A stretch of DNA of 64,000 nt from contig NZ_JADHZD010000004.1 in NCBI RefSeq assembly GCF_020102855.1, forward strand, positions 186,001 to 250,000, read 5' to 3'. The notes under the pieces were generated by a model. The model did not search any database and was not told the origin of the DNA. It saw only the letters and a program-made list of their open reading frames with translations. The position numbers and the translations under genes are program-made. Position 1 is the first letter of the stretch, and each line of letters opens with the position of its first letter. The DNA comes from Nocardioides lacusdianchii. Its GTDB lineage: Bacteria > Actinomycetota > Actinomycetes > Propionibacteriales > Nocardioidaceae. This document shows positions 1 to 9,683 of the stretch, one piece after another.

Positions 1-1
1 C

Positions 2-832
2 GTCGGCGAGAAGGCCTACACGGCGGCCGACATCGAGGCCGTGGCCACCCTCATGGGCTTCGTCGACGCCGGAGCCGTGGACTTCGACATGGCCGTCAAC
101 CTCACCCGCGGTGTCGGGCAGACCATGGCCCGCCTGGCCGACTGGGAGGTCTCGACGCTGGTCAGCCGCGTGGAGGAGATGGAGGCCGGCGAGGAGGCCA
201 CCGGCTCGCGCATCGGCTCGGCCCTGCGCCTGATCAACGAGGTCAACCCGCCCTTCGAGCGGCTGCTGATCTACGCCTGGCGCCGCCACCTCGCCGCGGC
301 CGTCGGTCGCATCGAGGCGATGGGCGCCAAGGACGAGGACCTGCACACCATCGACGTCAGCGTCGGCTTCGCCGACCTGGTGTCCTTCACCGCCCTGTCC
401 AACACCCTCGACCGCGACGAGATCGGTGACCTGGTCGAGGTCTTTGAGAGCCGCTGCCAGGACGTGGTGGCGCGCTACGCCGGGCGCATCATCAAGAGCC
501 TGGGCGACTCGGTGCTCTTCGTGACCAGCGACGCCGAGGACGCGGTCGCGGTGGCCGAGGGGATCATCAACGTCATCGGCCGGGACCCCAAGATGCCCGA
601 CGTACGCCTCGGGCTGGCGAGCGGACCGGTGGTCCAGCGCCTCGGCGACATCTTCGGTCCGCCGGTCAACATGGCCGCCCGGCTCACCCAGGTCGCGCGC
701 CGCAACCGGCTCATCGTCGACCAGAACACCGCCGACCTGTTGCCGGCCGCCGACTGGGAGAGCCGGCGCCTGCCGGCCCGTCCGGTGCGGGGCTTCGGGC
801 TGGTCGAGCCGGTCGCCGTACGCCGTCGCTGA
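2..832 (+). CDS. Class III adenylate cyclase with N-terminal regulatory domain (5' end outside window)
   Basis: Makes cAMP from ATP. The frame is open from base 2, so the true start lies upstream; the GTG at 41 is inside the gene. The first ~95 residues seen form a helical, Rv1264-like (autoinhibitory, pH-sensing type) domain. The catalytic domain follows: FADLVSFT holds the first metal Asp, IKSLGDSV holds the substrate-selecting Lys and second metal Asp, GDIFGPPVNMAARL holds the Asp that pairs with Lys for adenine and the transition-state Asn and Arg. All key residues are present and the Lys/Asp pair argues for ATP rather than GTP. No membrane segment is seen in this part, so the enzyme looks cytosolic. 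Confidence 0.9.
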   Translation, partial: VGEKAYTAADIEAVATLMGFVDAGAVDFDMAVNLTRGVGQTMARLADWEVSTLVSRVEEMEAGEEATGSRIGSALRLINEVNPPFERLLIYAWRRHLAAAVGRIEAMGAKDEDLHTIDVSVGFADLVSFTALSNTLDRDEIGDLVEVFESRCQDVVARYAGRIIKSLGDSVLFVTSDAEDAVAVAEGIINVIGRDPKMPDVRLGLASGPVVQRLGDIFGPPVNMAARLTQVARRNRLIVDQNTADLLPAADWESRRLPARPVRGFGLVEPVAVRRR

Positions 833-913
833 CGCGCACGCGGCATCGCTCGGTGGACTGGACCACCGGGGTCATTTTCTGCCATACGGGCCCGCCGGGA
901 GGGGTGCCGTCCC

Positions 914-919
914 TACCGT
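914..919 (+). promoter_or_regulatory. -10 hexamer TACCGT, leaderless spacing
   Basis: TACCGT ends 6 nt before the GTG at 926, with no Shine-Dalgarno between. This fits leaderless transcription and fixes the start of the winged-helix gene. Confidence 0.5.
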
Positions 920-925
920 CGGCCC

Positions 926-1243
926 GTGTTGGCTGTGCAGGACGTACGACTGGATCCGACCACGCGGCAGGTGTGGCGGGGCGAGCGCGAGATCAGGCTC
1001 TCGCGCAAGGAGTTCCAGCTCCTCCATGCGCTGATGGCGCGCCCCGGTGACATCGTCACGCGCGGCGAGCTGATGGCCGACGTGTGGCAGACGTCGTTCT
1101 ACACCAACTCCAAGACCATCGACGTCCACCTCGGCTGGCTGCGCCGCAAGCTCGACGACGACCCGCGCAACCCGACCCTGATCACGACGCACCGGGGACG
1201 CGGCCTGCGCTTCGAGACCGCCCAGGACACGGTCGCGAGCTAG
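926..1243 (+). CDS. Stand-alone OmpR-type winged-helix DNA-binding protein
   Basis: A 105-residue protein that is almost entirely a Trans_reg_C (PhoB/OmpR) domain: the beta-platform QDVRLDPTTRQVWRGE, the recognition part LSRKEFQLLHALMARPGDIVTRGELMADVW, and the wing ending TTHRGRGLRFE. There is no receiver domain and no phosphorylation site, so it is not a normal response regulator; it must act constitutively or through a partner. The GTG start directly follows a TACCGT hexamer at leaderless spacing. The targets are unknown, and no sensor kinase is adjacent. Confidence 0.8.
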   Translation: MLAVQDVRLDPTTRQVWRGEREIRLSRKEFQLLHALMARPGDIVTRGELMADVWQTSFYTNSKTIDVHLGWLRRKLDDDPRNPTLITTHRGRGLRFETAQDTVAS

Positions 1244-1255
1244 TCCGTCGGACCC

Positions 1256-1639
1256 TCAGCCGGTCGCCACGACCAGGCAGCAGGCGGTCAGCACGAGGCA
1301 CGCGGGCGCCATCGTCAGGCGCTCGGCACGGCTGCGCGAGATGCCGTTGAGGACGATCCCGAGCGCGAAGTAGCCGACCAGCACCCACGCGGCGACGGAC
1401 GTGTTCGTGCCCGGAGCGCCGGAGGCGCCTGCCCGGGCGAGGAGGACCAGCACGATCGCGACGTAGAGCAGGACCGACAGCGCACTGGCGATCCGCAGGG
1501 GTCGGGGGAGCACCTCGTGCCGGCCACCCCAGACGAGCCGACCGACGGGACGCCCAGCGGCCGCAAGCACCTGGACGACCGCGATGGCGGCGAGGACCAG
1601 TGTGGCGGTCGCGGCGGCAATGAGATTTGCGGCGTTCAC
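1256..1639 (-). CDS. Small four-helix membrane protein, unknown function
   Basis: A 127-residue protein with four hydrophobic segments (about residues 5-27, 49-68, 84-100 and 108-126) and short loops. I do not recognise the family. Its ATG overlaps the stop of the upstream MarR gene as ATGA (1636-1639), so the two are translationally coupled; the likely role is as a target or effector of that regulator, for example a small permease or stress membrane protein. Confidence 0.65.
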   Translation of the reverse strand: MNAANLIAAATATLVLAAIAVVQVLAAAGRPVGRLVWGGRHEVLPRPLRIASALSVLLYVAIVLVLLARAGASGAPGTNTSVAAWVLVGYFALGIVLNGISRSRAERLTMAPACLVLTACCLVVATG

Positions 1640-2082
1640 CTGGAAGCCTGCAGGTGCCGCTCGGCGTTGACGGCGATCCGTTCCAGCGCGTCCAGGAGGG
1701 CCGTCAGGTCGATGCCGTCCTCGAGCCCGTCGTCGAGCCCGGCGAGACCGGTCCAGGCCGCCGCGAGCAGGTCGCGGCCGGCGTCGGTGAGCGCGACCGC
1801 GTGGGCCCGGCGGTCGACCGAATCCGCGACGACCTCCACCAGTCCGCGTGCGCTGAGAGAGGCGAGCCGCTGCGTCACCGCCGATCGGGTGACGTCCAGG
1901 GCGTCCGCGAGCGTGGTCTGGCGCGCCGGTCCGATCGCGTCGATCGTGGCCAGCGCACCGAGCTCGGAGACGCCGATCCCGTGGGCGGGGCGCAGATAGG
2001 TGTCTGCGACGCGGTCGACCAGGGTCGTGGCGCGGTGCAGCGCCAGGGCGAAGCGGCGGGAGTCCGGGGCGGAGGTGTTCAT
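1636..2082 (-). CDS. MarR-family transcriptional regulator
   Basis: A 148-residue winged-helix repressor-type protein. The helix-turn-helix lies in ATIDAIGPARQTTLADALDVTRSAVTQRLASLSARGLVE (about residues 45-85), followed by the wing with the typical DxR turn (DSVDRRAHAVALTDAG). It is first gene of a two-gene unit with the membrane protein downstream. An ATTGT-N10-ACAAT inverted repeat overlaps its own start codon, which suggests autoregulation. The ligand cannot be told from sequence. Confidence 0.85.
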   Translation of the reverse strand: MNTSAPDSRRFALALHRATTLVDRVADTYLRPAHGIGVSELGALATIDAIGPARQTTLADALDVTRSAVTQRLASLSARGLVEVVADSVDRRAHAVALTDAGRDLLAAAWTGLAGLDDGLEDGIDLTALLDALERIAVNAERHLQASR

Positions 2083-2100
2083 TGTGAAGGACTAAACAAT
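2081..2100. promoter_or_regulatory. Candidate MarR autoregulatory operator
   Basis: Inverted repeat ATTGT (2081-2085), 10 nt, ACAAT (2096-2100), overlapping the MarR start codon (CAT at 2080-2082). The region is AT-rich compared with its surroundings. Confidence 0.4.
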
Positions 2101-2152
2101 CTCAGCCCTCCGCTGTCAAGCGACCCGTCGCGCTGCTCGGGTAGTCCTTCTA

Positions 2153-2158
2153 TAGGCT
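2153..2158 (+). promoter_or_regulatory. -10 hexamer TAGGCT for purK, leaderless spacing
   Basis: TAGGCT ends 7 nt before the GTG at 2166, with no ribosome binding site. It supports that GTG as both transcription and translation start. Confidence 0.5.
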
Positions 2159-2165
2159 CGCCGTC

Positions 2166-3335
2166 GTGTCGTCGCCAGGTCAGCACCGTGCCCCCACGCT
2201 CGCCGTCATCGGGGGAGGCCAGCTGGCCCGGATGATGGCGCAACCCGCCATCGCGCTCGGGCTCCCGCTGCGGCTGCTCGCCGAGGCCGAGGGCGTGTCC
2301 GCCGCCCAGGTCATCCCCGACCAGCTGGTCGGTGACTACAAGGACCTGCCGACCCTGCGCCGCGTCACCGAGGGCGCCAGCGTGGTCACCTTCGATCACG
2401 AGCACGTCCCCACCGACCACCTGCACGCGCTGGAGGCCGACGGGGTCGCCGTACGTCCCGGGCCGAGCGCGCTGGTGCACGCCCAGGACAAGGCCGTCAT
2501 GCGCCGCCGGCTCGCTGAGCTGGACGTGCCGTGTCCCCGCAACGCCGTGGTCACCTCGACCGCCGAGGTCGAGGCGTTCGGGCTGCCGTGCGTCCTCAAG
2601 ACCACGCGCGGTGGCTACGACGGCAAGGGCGTGTGGGTGGTCCGCGCCCTCGACGAGGCGCAGGTGGCCTTCGACGCCGCGGCCGCTGCCGGCGTGGAGG
2701 TCCTGGCCGAGGAGCTCGTCGACTTCCGCCGCGAGCTCTCCGCCCTCGTCGCCCGGTCGCCCAGCGGGCAGGCGGCGGCGTACCCCGTCGTCGCCTCCAC
2801 CCAGCTCGACGGGATCTGCCACGAGGTGATCGCCCCCGCACCGGACCTCGAGCCCGCCCTGGCCGGTGAGGCGCAGCAGATCGCCCTGCGCGTCGCCGGT
2901 GCGCTCGACGTCACGGGCATCCTCGCCGTCGAGCTCTTCGAGACGACCGACGGCCGGATCCTGGTCAACGAGCTGGCGATGCGCCCCCACAACACCGGCC
3001 ACTGGAGCCAGGACGGCGCCGTGACGTCCCAGTTCGAGAATCATCTGCGCGCCGTCATGGACCTCCCGCTGGGTTCGCCGGCCCCGCGCTCGCGCTGGAC
3101 CGTGATGGTCAACATCCTCGGCGGACCCACCGACACCGGCCGGCTCTACGACGGGCTGCCCCACGCGATGGCCCGCGACCCGCACCTGCGGGTGCACTTC
3201 TACGGCAAGGACCTGCGACCGGGCCGCAAGGTCGGCCACGTCAACGCCTTCGGCGACGACCTCGACGACTGCCTCGAGCGCGCGCGGCACGCCGCCGCAT
3301 GGTTCCGCGGCGACCTCGGCAACGAAAGTGAGTGA
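2166..3335 (+). CDS. purK: N5-carboxyaminoimidazole ribonucleotide synthase
   Basis: ATP-grasp ligase of de novo purine synthesis that makes N5-CAIR from AIR, ATP and bicarbonate. The 389-residue length is normal. Visible marks are the N-terminal [11 protein letters not shown] nucleotide fold, the ATP-grasp loop TRGGYDGKG near residue 145, and the C-terminal ATP-grasp residues [16 protein letters not shown] that bind Mg-ATP and substrate. The gene overlaps purE by 8 bp, the usual actinobacterial purK-purE pair, so both consecutive steps are made from one transcript. Confidence 0.96.
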   Translation: MSSPGQHRAPTLAVIGGGQLARMMAQPAIALGLPLRLLAEAEGVSAAQVIPDQLVGDYKDLPTLRRVTEGASVVTFDHEHVPTDHLHALEADGVAVRPGPSALVHAQDKAVMRRRLAELDVPCPRNAVVTSTAEVEAFGLPCVLKTTRGGYDGKGVWVVRALDEAQVAFDAAAAAGVEVLAEELVDFRRELSALVARSPSGQAAAYPVVASTQLDGICHEVIAPAPDLEPALAGEAQQIALRVAGALDVTGILAVELFETTDGRILVNELAMRPHNTGHWSQDGAVTSQFENHLRAVMDLPLGSPAPRSRWTVMVNILGGPTDTGRLYDGLPHAMARDPHLRVHFYGKDLRPGRKVGHVNAFGDDLDDCLERARHAAAWFRGDLGNESE

Positions 3336-3873
3336 GCAGATGGACGACACCACCGCGACCCCGAAGGTCGCCATCGTCATGGGCTCGGACTCCGACTGGC
3401 CCGTGATGCAGGCCGCCGGTGAGGTCCTCACCGAGCTCGGCATCGCCTGGGAGGCCGACGTGGTCTCCGCGCACCGGATGCCGACCGAGATGGTCGCGTG
3501 GGGCCAGCAGGCCCACACCCGCGGCCTGTCGGTCGTCATCGCCGGCGCCGGGGGAGCGGCCCACCTGCCGGGCATGCTCGCCTCGCTCACTCCGCTGCCG
3601 GTGATCGGCGTCCCGGTGCCGCTGAAGTACCTCGACGGAATGGACTCGCTGCTCTCGATCGTGCAGATGCCCGGCGGCATCCCGGTCGCGACGGTCGCGA
3701 TCGGCAACGCCAAGAACGCCGGAATCCTCGCCGCCCGGATCCTGGGCACCAGCGACCCCGACCTCCAGCAGCGTCTCGTCGACTACCAGGCCGAGCTCGC
3801 CGAGACCGCCCACGCCAAGGGCGACGTCGTACGCCGTGCGGCTGCCGGGGACACCCGGCGCGTGGGCTTCTAG
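3328..3873 (+). CDS. purE: N5-carboxyaminoimidazole ribonucleotide mutase
   Basis: Converts N5-CAIR to CAIR, the step after PurK. The N-terminal [10 protein letters not shown] loop and SAHRMP motif (catalytic His) are those of class I PurE; the glycine-rich [11 protein letters not shown] follows. The GTG at 3328 lies inside the end of purK; an in-frame ATG at 3340 is a less favoured alternative. The stop shares CTAG with the stop of the convergent arfB gene. Confidence 0.95.
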   Translation: MSEQMDDTTATPKVAIVMGSDSDWPVMQAAGEVLTELGIAWEADVVSAHRMPTEMVAWGQQAHTRGLSVVIAGAGGAAHLPGMLASLTPLPVIGVPVPLKYLDGMDSLLSIVQMPGGIPVATVAIGNAKNAGILAARILGTSDPDLQQRLVDYQAELAETAHAKGDVVRRAAAGDTRRVGF

Positions 3874-4304
3874 TCCCGGTCCCGCACCCGCCCGCGCAGG
3901 GCCTTGGTGCCGGCGCGCTCCTTCTTCGCGCGCAGCCGCCGCTCCTTCGAGCCGCGCGTCGGCCGCGTCGTGCGCCGCGGCGGGGGCGGGGGAGCCAGTG
4001 CCCCGCGGAGCATCTCGGCCAGGCGCTCGCGCGCGGCGACGCGGTTGCGGTGCTGCGAGCGGTGCTCCGAGGCCGCGATCGCGATCCGGCCGTCCGGCCA
4101 GCGGCGCAGCGCCCGCGTGCGCTGGGTGTCGGTGAGGGCCGTGGTGGCGGTGAGGTCGAGCTCGAGCTCGACGCGCGAGTCGGAGGTGTTGACCGACTGT
4201 CCGCCGGGGCCGGGCGAGCGGGAGAACCGCTCGACCAGGTCGGCGGCGGGCACGACGAGACCCTCGGGCAGGCCCGGGCCGGCCGGGACGTGGAGGTCGC
4301 GCAT
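3870..4304 (-). CDS. arfB: Peptidyl-tRNA hydrolase for stalled ribosomes, ArfB/YaeJ type
   Basis: A 144-residue release-factor-like protein that frees peptides from ribosomes stalled without a stop codon. It has the GGQ catalytic motif in [12 protein letters not shown] near residue 30, lacks the codon-recognition domain of true release factors, and ends in a basic tail ([22 protein letters not shown] and after) of the type that inserts in the empty mRNA channel. The ATG at 4304 is preceded by CATAAT at 6 nt and by a run of G, so it may be leaderless. Confidence 0.88.
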   Translation of the reverse strand: MRDLHVPAGPGLPEGLVVPAADLVERFSRSPGPGGQSVNTSDSRVELELDLTATTALTDTQRTRALRRWPDGRIAIAASEHRSQHRNRVAARERLAEMLRGALAPPPPPRRTTRPTRGSKERRLRAKKERAGTKALRGRVRDRD

Positions 4305-4371
4305 CCCCCCATTATGGGATGGAGCAGAGTGTCGCTTGACGCGTCCAGCGGGAGCGAGCACCGTCCTCCCC

Positions 4372-5613
4372 ATGGGGGACGCACGGGTCGGCATCGTCGG
4401 GGGCGGCATCCTCGGCGTCGCGATCGCACGCGAGGTCGTACGACGACGCCCGGGCACGCAGGTGGTGGTGCTCGAGAAGGAGGACCGCCTGGCTGCGCAC
4501 CAGACCGGGCACAACTCCGGCGTCGTGCACGCCGGCATCTACTACAAGCCCGGCAGCCTCAAGGCCGAGCTGTGCACCCGCGGCCGCGGCCTGCTGCGTG
4601 ACTTCTGCGCCGAGCACGCGATCCCCTACGTCGAGTGCGGCAAGCTCGTCGTGGCCGTCGACGCCGACGAGATGGGGCGCTTCGACACCCTCGAGCGGAC
4701 CGCCACCGACAACCGGGTCCCGGGGCTGCGCCGGCTCTCGCCCCAGGAGATCCGCGAGGTCGAGCCGCACGCCGTCGGGCTGGCGGCCCTCCACTCGCCG
4801 GGCACGGCCATCACGGACTACACCGCGATCACCCGGGCCCTGGCCGCCGAGGTGGCCGCCGCCGGCGGGCAGGTGCGCCTCCGTGCGCGCGTGGTCGACA
4901 TCCGGCGCACTGCCGACGGCGTCGTGGTCCGCGTGGAGGGCGACGCCGCGCCGCTCCACCTCGACCACGTCGTGGTGGCCGCCGGGCTCCAGGCCGACCG
5001 GGTGTCCTCGATGGTCGACGGCGAGCGGGGACCGGTGATCGTGCCGTTCCGCGGCGAGTACCTCGGCGTCAGCGAGGCCAAGCAGGACCTGGTGCGCGGC
5101 ATGGTCTACCCCGTCCCCGACCCGCGCTACCCCTTCCTCGGGGTCCACTTCACCCGCCGGGTCGGCGGCGGCCTCGAGGTGGGGCCCAACGCCGTGCTCG
5201 CCACGCGCCGCGAGGGCTACCGCCGCCGCGACGTCTCGGCCCGCGACCTGCGCGACGTGCTGTCGTGGCCCGGCTCGTGGCGCCTGGCGCGCGCCCACTG
5301 GCGTACGGGCGTCGACGAGGTCATCGGCTCGGCCTCGCAGCGCGCCTTCATGCGCTCGGCCTCGCGCTACGTCCCCGCGATCGGCGTCGCCGACGTCTCC
5401 CGCGCCGGCAGCGGGGTGCGGGCGCAGGCGGTGGACCGCGACGGGAGCATGGTCGACGACTTCCGCATCACCCACGCCGACGGCGTGACGTGCGTGCGCA
5501 ATGCGCCGTCACCCGGTGCGACGTCGAGCCTGGCGATCGCGGCGCACCTCGTGGACGCCACCTGGCCGGGGGAGTCGCGGGGCCGGACGCAGGGGCAGCC
5601 GCTCGGCGCCTAG
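4372..5613 (+). CDS. lhgO: L-2-hydroxyglutarate oxidase (FAD-dependent DAO family)
   Basis: Oxidises L-2-hydroxyglutarate to 2-oxoglutarate, a metabolite repair step at the membrane. It begins with the FAD dinucleotide fold GIVGGGILGVAIAREV, then HQTGHNSGVVHAGIYYKPGSLKA, the signature that marks LhgO within the family. The C-terminal NAPSPGATSSLAIA closes the flavin site. The 413-residue length is typical. Start at the ATG of 4372 (MGDARVG); upstream in-frame sequence does not look coding. It is likely cotranscribed with or close to the next oxidoreductase, which also has its own promoter. Confidence 0.88.
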   Translation: MGDARVGIVGGGILGVAIAREVVRRRPGTQVVVLEKEDRLAAHQTGHNSGVVHAGIYYKPGSLKAELCTRGRGLLRDFCAEHAIPYVECGKLVVAVDADEMGRFDTLERTATDNRVPGLRRLSPQEIREVEPHAVGLAALHSPGTAITDYTAITRALAAEVAAAGGQVRLRARVVDIRRTADGVVVRVEGDAAPLHLDHVVVAAGLQADRVSSMVDGERGPVIVPFRGEYLGVSEAKQDLVRGMVYPVPDPRYPFLGVHFTRRVGGGLEVGPNAVLATRREGYRRRDVSARDLRDVLSWPGSWRLARAHWRTGVDEVIGSASQRAFMRSASRYVPAIGVADVSRAGSGVRAQAVDRDGSMVDDFRITHADGVTCVRNAPSPGATSSLAIAAHLVDATWPGESRGRTQGQPLGA

Positions 5614-5616
5614 GGT
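5611..5616 (+). promoter_or_regulatory. -10 hexamer TAGGGT, leaderless spacing
   Basis: TAGGGT overlaps the lhgO stop codon and ends 7 nt before the ATG at 5624. It gives the oxidoreductase gene its own leaderless start. Confidence 0.45.
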
Positions 5617-5623
5617 CGGTGCC

Positions 5624-6619
5624 ATGACCACGCGCTGGGGAATCGCCGCGACCGGCCGGATGGCCGCCGCCTTCACCTCCGACCTCGCCCTGCTCCCCGA
5701 CGCGGAGGTCGCCTTCGTCGGCAGCCGCTCGCCGGACTCGGCCGCGGACTTCGCCGGGCGGTTCGGGGCCGGCGCCTCGGGCACGTACGCCGACCTCGTC
5801 GCGGCCGGCCGTGCCGGTGACGTCGACGTCGTCTACGTCGCGACACCGCACCCCCAGCACCACGCGCTGGCCCTCGCCGCGATCGAGGCGGGCACGCCGC
5901 TGCTGGTCGAGAAGGCCTTCACCGCCACCCTCGCCGGCGCCGAGGAGGTCGTCGCCGCGGCCCGCGCCGCCGAGGTGTTCTGCATGGAGGCGATGTGGAC
6001 CCGCTTCCAGCCTGCGGTGGCCCACGTGGGGGAGCTGGTCGCGGCGGGCGAGATCGGCGACGTCGTGCTGGTGCAGGCCGACTTCGGCGCCCACCGCGCC
6101 TTCGACCCGGTCAGCCGGCTCTTCGACCTGGCCCTGGGCGGCGGCTCCGTGCTCGACCTCGGCGTCTACCCGATCTCGCTGGCCCAGCACCTCCTGGGCC
6201 GCCCGGACCGGGTCACCGCGACCGGCACCCTCTACCCCAACGGCGCGGACGCGTCCGCCGCGATCCACCTCGCGTGGGCCGACGGCCGCGCCGCGGCGTT
6301 GACCTGCTCGCTGGCCAGCTCGACGCCGGGCCGCGCGGTCATCGTCGGAACGGAGGGCTCCATCGAGCTCGAGCCGCCCTTCCACCACCCCGAGCGCGTC
6401 GTCGTACGCCGCAACGGGGAGGAGCCGGAGGCGATCGAGCGCCCGGCAACGGGGCGCGGCTACGTCCACCAGGCCGAGGAGGTGCAGCGCTGCCTCGCCG
6501 CCGGGCTCACCGAGAGCCCGGTCATGCCGCTCACCGACACCCTCGACGTGCAGTGGGTGCTGGAGGAGTGCCTGGACCAGCTCGGCATCGCGATGTCCGA
6601 GGCGCTTGTCGAGCTGTGA
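5624..6619 (+). CDS. Gfo/Idh/MocA-family NAD(P)-dependent oxidoreductase
   Basis: A 331-residue dehydrogenase with an N-terminal Rossmann fold (WGIAATGRMAAAFTSDL), the DVVYVATPHPQHHA segment, the EKAFT motif with the conserved Lys, and the C-terminal GFO_IDH_MocA sheet containing GGGSVLDLGVYPISLA. The substrate is probably a sugar, polyol or dihydrodiol, but nothing nearby names it. The start was chosen at ATG 5624 because it aligns with the family and sits at leaderless spacing from TAGGGT. Confidence 0.88.
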   Translation: MTTRWGIAATGRMAAAFTSDLALLPDAEVAFVGSRSPDSAADFAGRFGAGASGTYADLVAAGRAGDVDVVYVATPHPQHHALALAAIEAGTPLLVEKAFTATLAGAEEVVAAARAAEVFCMEAMWTRFQPAVAHVGELVAAGEIGDVVLVQADFGAHRAFDPVSRLFDLALGGGSVLDLGVYPISLAQHLLGRPDRVTATGTLYPNGADASAAIHLAWADGRAAALTCSLASSTPGRAVIVGTEGSIELEPPFHHPERVVVRRNGEEPEAIERPATGRGYVHQAEEVQRCLAAGLTESPVMPLTDTLDVQWVLEECLDQLGIAMSEALVEL

Positions 6620-6666
6620 GCACGTTCAGGAACCGGACGCCGGCCGGCCGCGGTGGAGCGCCTGAC

Positions 6667-8025
<1,359 letters not shown>

Positions 8026-8044
8026 GCCCGTCCCTCCTCGTCGA

Positions 8045-8476
8045 TCAGCGACCGCGCCTGCGCCACTCGATGGCGGGGCAGGTGTCCATGACCATCGCGA
8101 CGCCCGCATCGGTGGTGCAGGCGAAGGCGTCCTCGTCGACCACGCCGAGCTGGAACCACACCCCTGCCGCGCCGATCGCCACGGCCTGGTCGGCGAACTC
8201 GCCGGCCGCCTCGGAGCGTCGGAAGACGTCGACCACGTCGACGGGGAACGGGACGTCGGCCAGGGTGGCGTACCCCTGCTCGCCCAGCACCGGGGGCGCC
8301 TCGGGGTCCGCGAACGAGGGGTGGATCGGCACCACCTTCTTGCCGCGCTCCTGCAGCAGCGCGGCGATCGAGTACGCCGTGCGGGACGGGTCGCCGGAGA
8401 GGCCGACGACCGCCCAGGTATCGAGGTCGTCGAGCATCCGGTCGATCGTCGCGGGGTCCTGCCAGCTCGAGCTCAT
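8045..8476 (-). CDS. CoA-binding domain protein (YccU family)
   Basis: A 143-residue single Rossmann-like CoA-binding domain, as in the N-terminal part of succinyl-CoA synthetase alpha: WAVVGLSGDPSRTAYSIAALLQERG, then VVPIHP and GAAGVWFQLGVVDEDA, ending TCPAIEW. The family has no settled enzyme activity. The start at ATG 8476 is set by TACCGT 6 nt upstream; the frame continues upstream to 8518 but without family similarity. It is convergent with gdhA. Confidence 0.82.
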   Translation of the reverse strand: MSSSWQDPATIDRMLDDLDTWAVVGLSGDPSRTAYSIAALLQERGKKVVPIHPSFADPEAPPVLGEQGYATLADVPFPVDVVDVFRRSEAAGEFADQAVAIGAAGVWFQLGVVDEDAFACTTDAGVAMVMDTCPAIEWRRRGR

Positions 8477-8482
8477 GGAGTC

Positions 8483-8488
8483 ACGGTA
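8483..8488 (-). promoter_or_regulatory. -10 hexamer TACCGT, leaderless spacing
   Basis: On the minus strand TACCGT ends 6 nt before the ATG at 8476 of the CoA-binding protein gene. Confidence 0.45.
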
Positions 8489-8629
8489 GCTCCGGACGAC
8501 GACGTCACCGTGCGGCAATCGACCGGGTGGGGGTACCGCCGGTAGAACATCAGCGTTTCTCGAGTGCCCGGCGGGACCCGTGTGGTGGGATGAGCCCCGT
8601 CACACCACACCACGAGGGGAAATTCCTAC

Positions 8630-9553
8630 ATGCTCCACACTGCAACCCGGCGCCTCGGCGCCGTCGCTGCCGCCGGCGCCCTGGGCGCCAGCGCACTCGT
8701 CGCCCTCGCCGCGCCCGTTGCGCAGGCAGCCACCGCCGCGACCACCTACACCTGCACGTTCCCGGCCCTGGGCGCCCGGGACATCCCGGTCTCCATCACG
8801 GCCACCCTGCCGCCGGCGGCCAATGCGGGCCTCGACGCCCCGGCCATCCCGGTGCTCCTGAGCGTGACCCTCCCCGGTGACGTGGTCGACGCCGCCAAGG
8901 GCCTGTTCCAGGCCACCACCATCGGTGGATTCTCGAACGACATGGTCGCCACGCTCGACGAGCTGTCCTCCGCGGACACGGCCGACCTGCCCCTGCAGAA
9001 CGCGCGCTTCCCGCAGACCGCTGTGCCGACGACGCCCAACACGGCGCTGACGCTCAACACTCCGAACCCGCTCGCCACCCAGGGTGCGGTCCCGGCCTCG
9101 ACCGTGCCGGTCAGCCTGCCGGGCGCTGGCACGTACGACATCGTCGTGCCGTCGGCGTTCAAGTTCACCGCCACCAAGCAGGGTGACGTGACGATGCTGG
9201 CTGACGTCCCGTGTGCGCTCAAGGCCGGTTCGGCGTCGAGCCTCGGCTCGATCATCCTGGCCGAGAACGAGTCGACCACGGAGGCCGAGCCCACCAAGAA
9301 GGTCACCCCCCTCGGCCAGAAGACCAAGCTCAAGGTCGTCGTGGACGCCGACAACGAGGTGCCCACCGGCAAGGTCACGGTCATGAAGGGCAAGAAGGTG
9401 CTTGGCAAGGGCACCCTGAACGCCAAGGGCAAGGTCAAGGTCACGCTGAAGAAGGCGCTGCCCGCGGGCAAGACCAAGGTCAAGGTGCTCTACCTCGGCG
9501 ACGACTTCACCGCGAAGTCGAAGGACAAGAAGGTCGTGATCCGGGTCCGCTGA
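8630..9553 (+). CDS. Secreted protein with DUF6801-like domain and C-terminal Ig-like domain
   Basis: A 307-residue exported protein. A signal peptide runs to the AQA site at about residue 34. The middle (YTCTFPALGARDIPVSITATLP to ADVPCAL) has paired cysteines and resembles the actinobacterial DUF6801-type extracellular domain. The last ~75 residues (TKLKVVVDADNEVPTGKVTVMKGKKVLG and on) are a Lys-rich bacterial Ig-like (Big_3/Ig-like repeat) domain. There is no sortase signal or lipobox, so it is probably released or wall-associated. Unlike most genes here it has a leader with a Shine-Dalgarno (GAGGGGA, 8613-8619). Confidence 0.8.
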   Translation: MLHTATRRLGAVAAAGALGASALVALAAPVAQAATAATTYTCTFPALGARDIPVSITATLPPAANAGLDAPAIPVLLSVTLPGDVVDAAKGLFQATTIGGFSNDMVATLDELSSADTADLPLQNARFPQTAVPTTPNTALTLNTPNPLATQGAVPASTVPVSLPGAGTYDIVVPSAFKFTATKQGDVTMLADVPCALKAGSASSLGSIILAENESTTEAEPTKKVTPLGQKTKLKVVVDADNEVPTGKVTVMKGKKVLGKGTLNAKGKVKVTLKKALPAGKTKVKVLYLGDDFTAKSKDKKVVIRVR

Positions 9554-9572
9554 CCCCGTCGCAGCCTTCGAA

Positions 9573-9605
9573 CGCCCGGTCGGTGCCCTCGGCGCCGGCC
9601 GGGCG
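9573..9605 (+). terminator. Candidate terminator hairpin without U-tract
   Basis: Eleven-bp stem (9573-9583 with 9595-9605, one G-U pair) and 11-nt loop, 19 bases after the Ig-like protein gene. No T-run follows, as is common in actinobacteria. Confidence 0.5.
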
Positions 9606-9670
9606 TCCGGCATCTCCGGACGTGGTCATGGCCACACCGTAGACCTCTGCCCCTGAAAGATTGGACGTCC

Positions 9671-9676
9671 TAGAAT
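9671..9676 (+). promoter_or_regulatory. -10 hexamer TAGAAT, leaderless spacing
   Basis: TAGAAT ends 7 nt before the ATG at 9684 of the acyl-CoA dehydrogenase gene. Of the hexamers in the window this is among the closest to TATAAT. Confidence 0.55.
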
Positions 9677-9683
9677 TCCGGCC

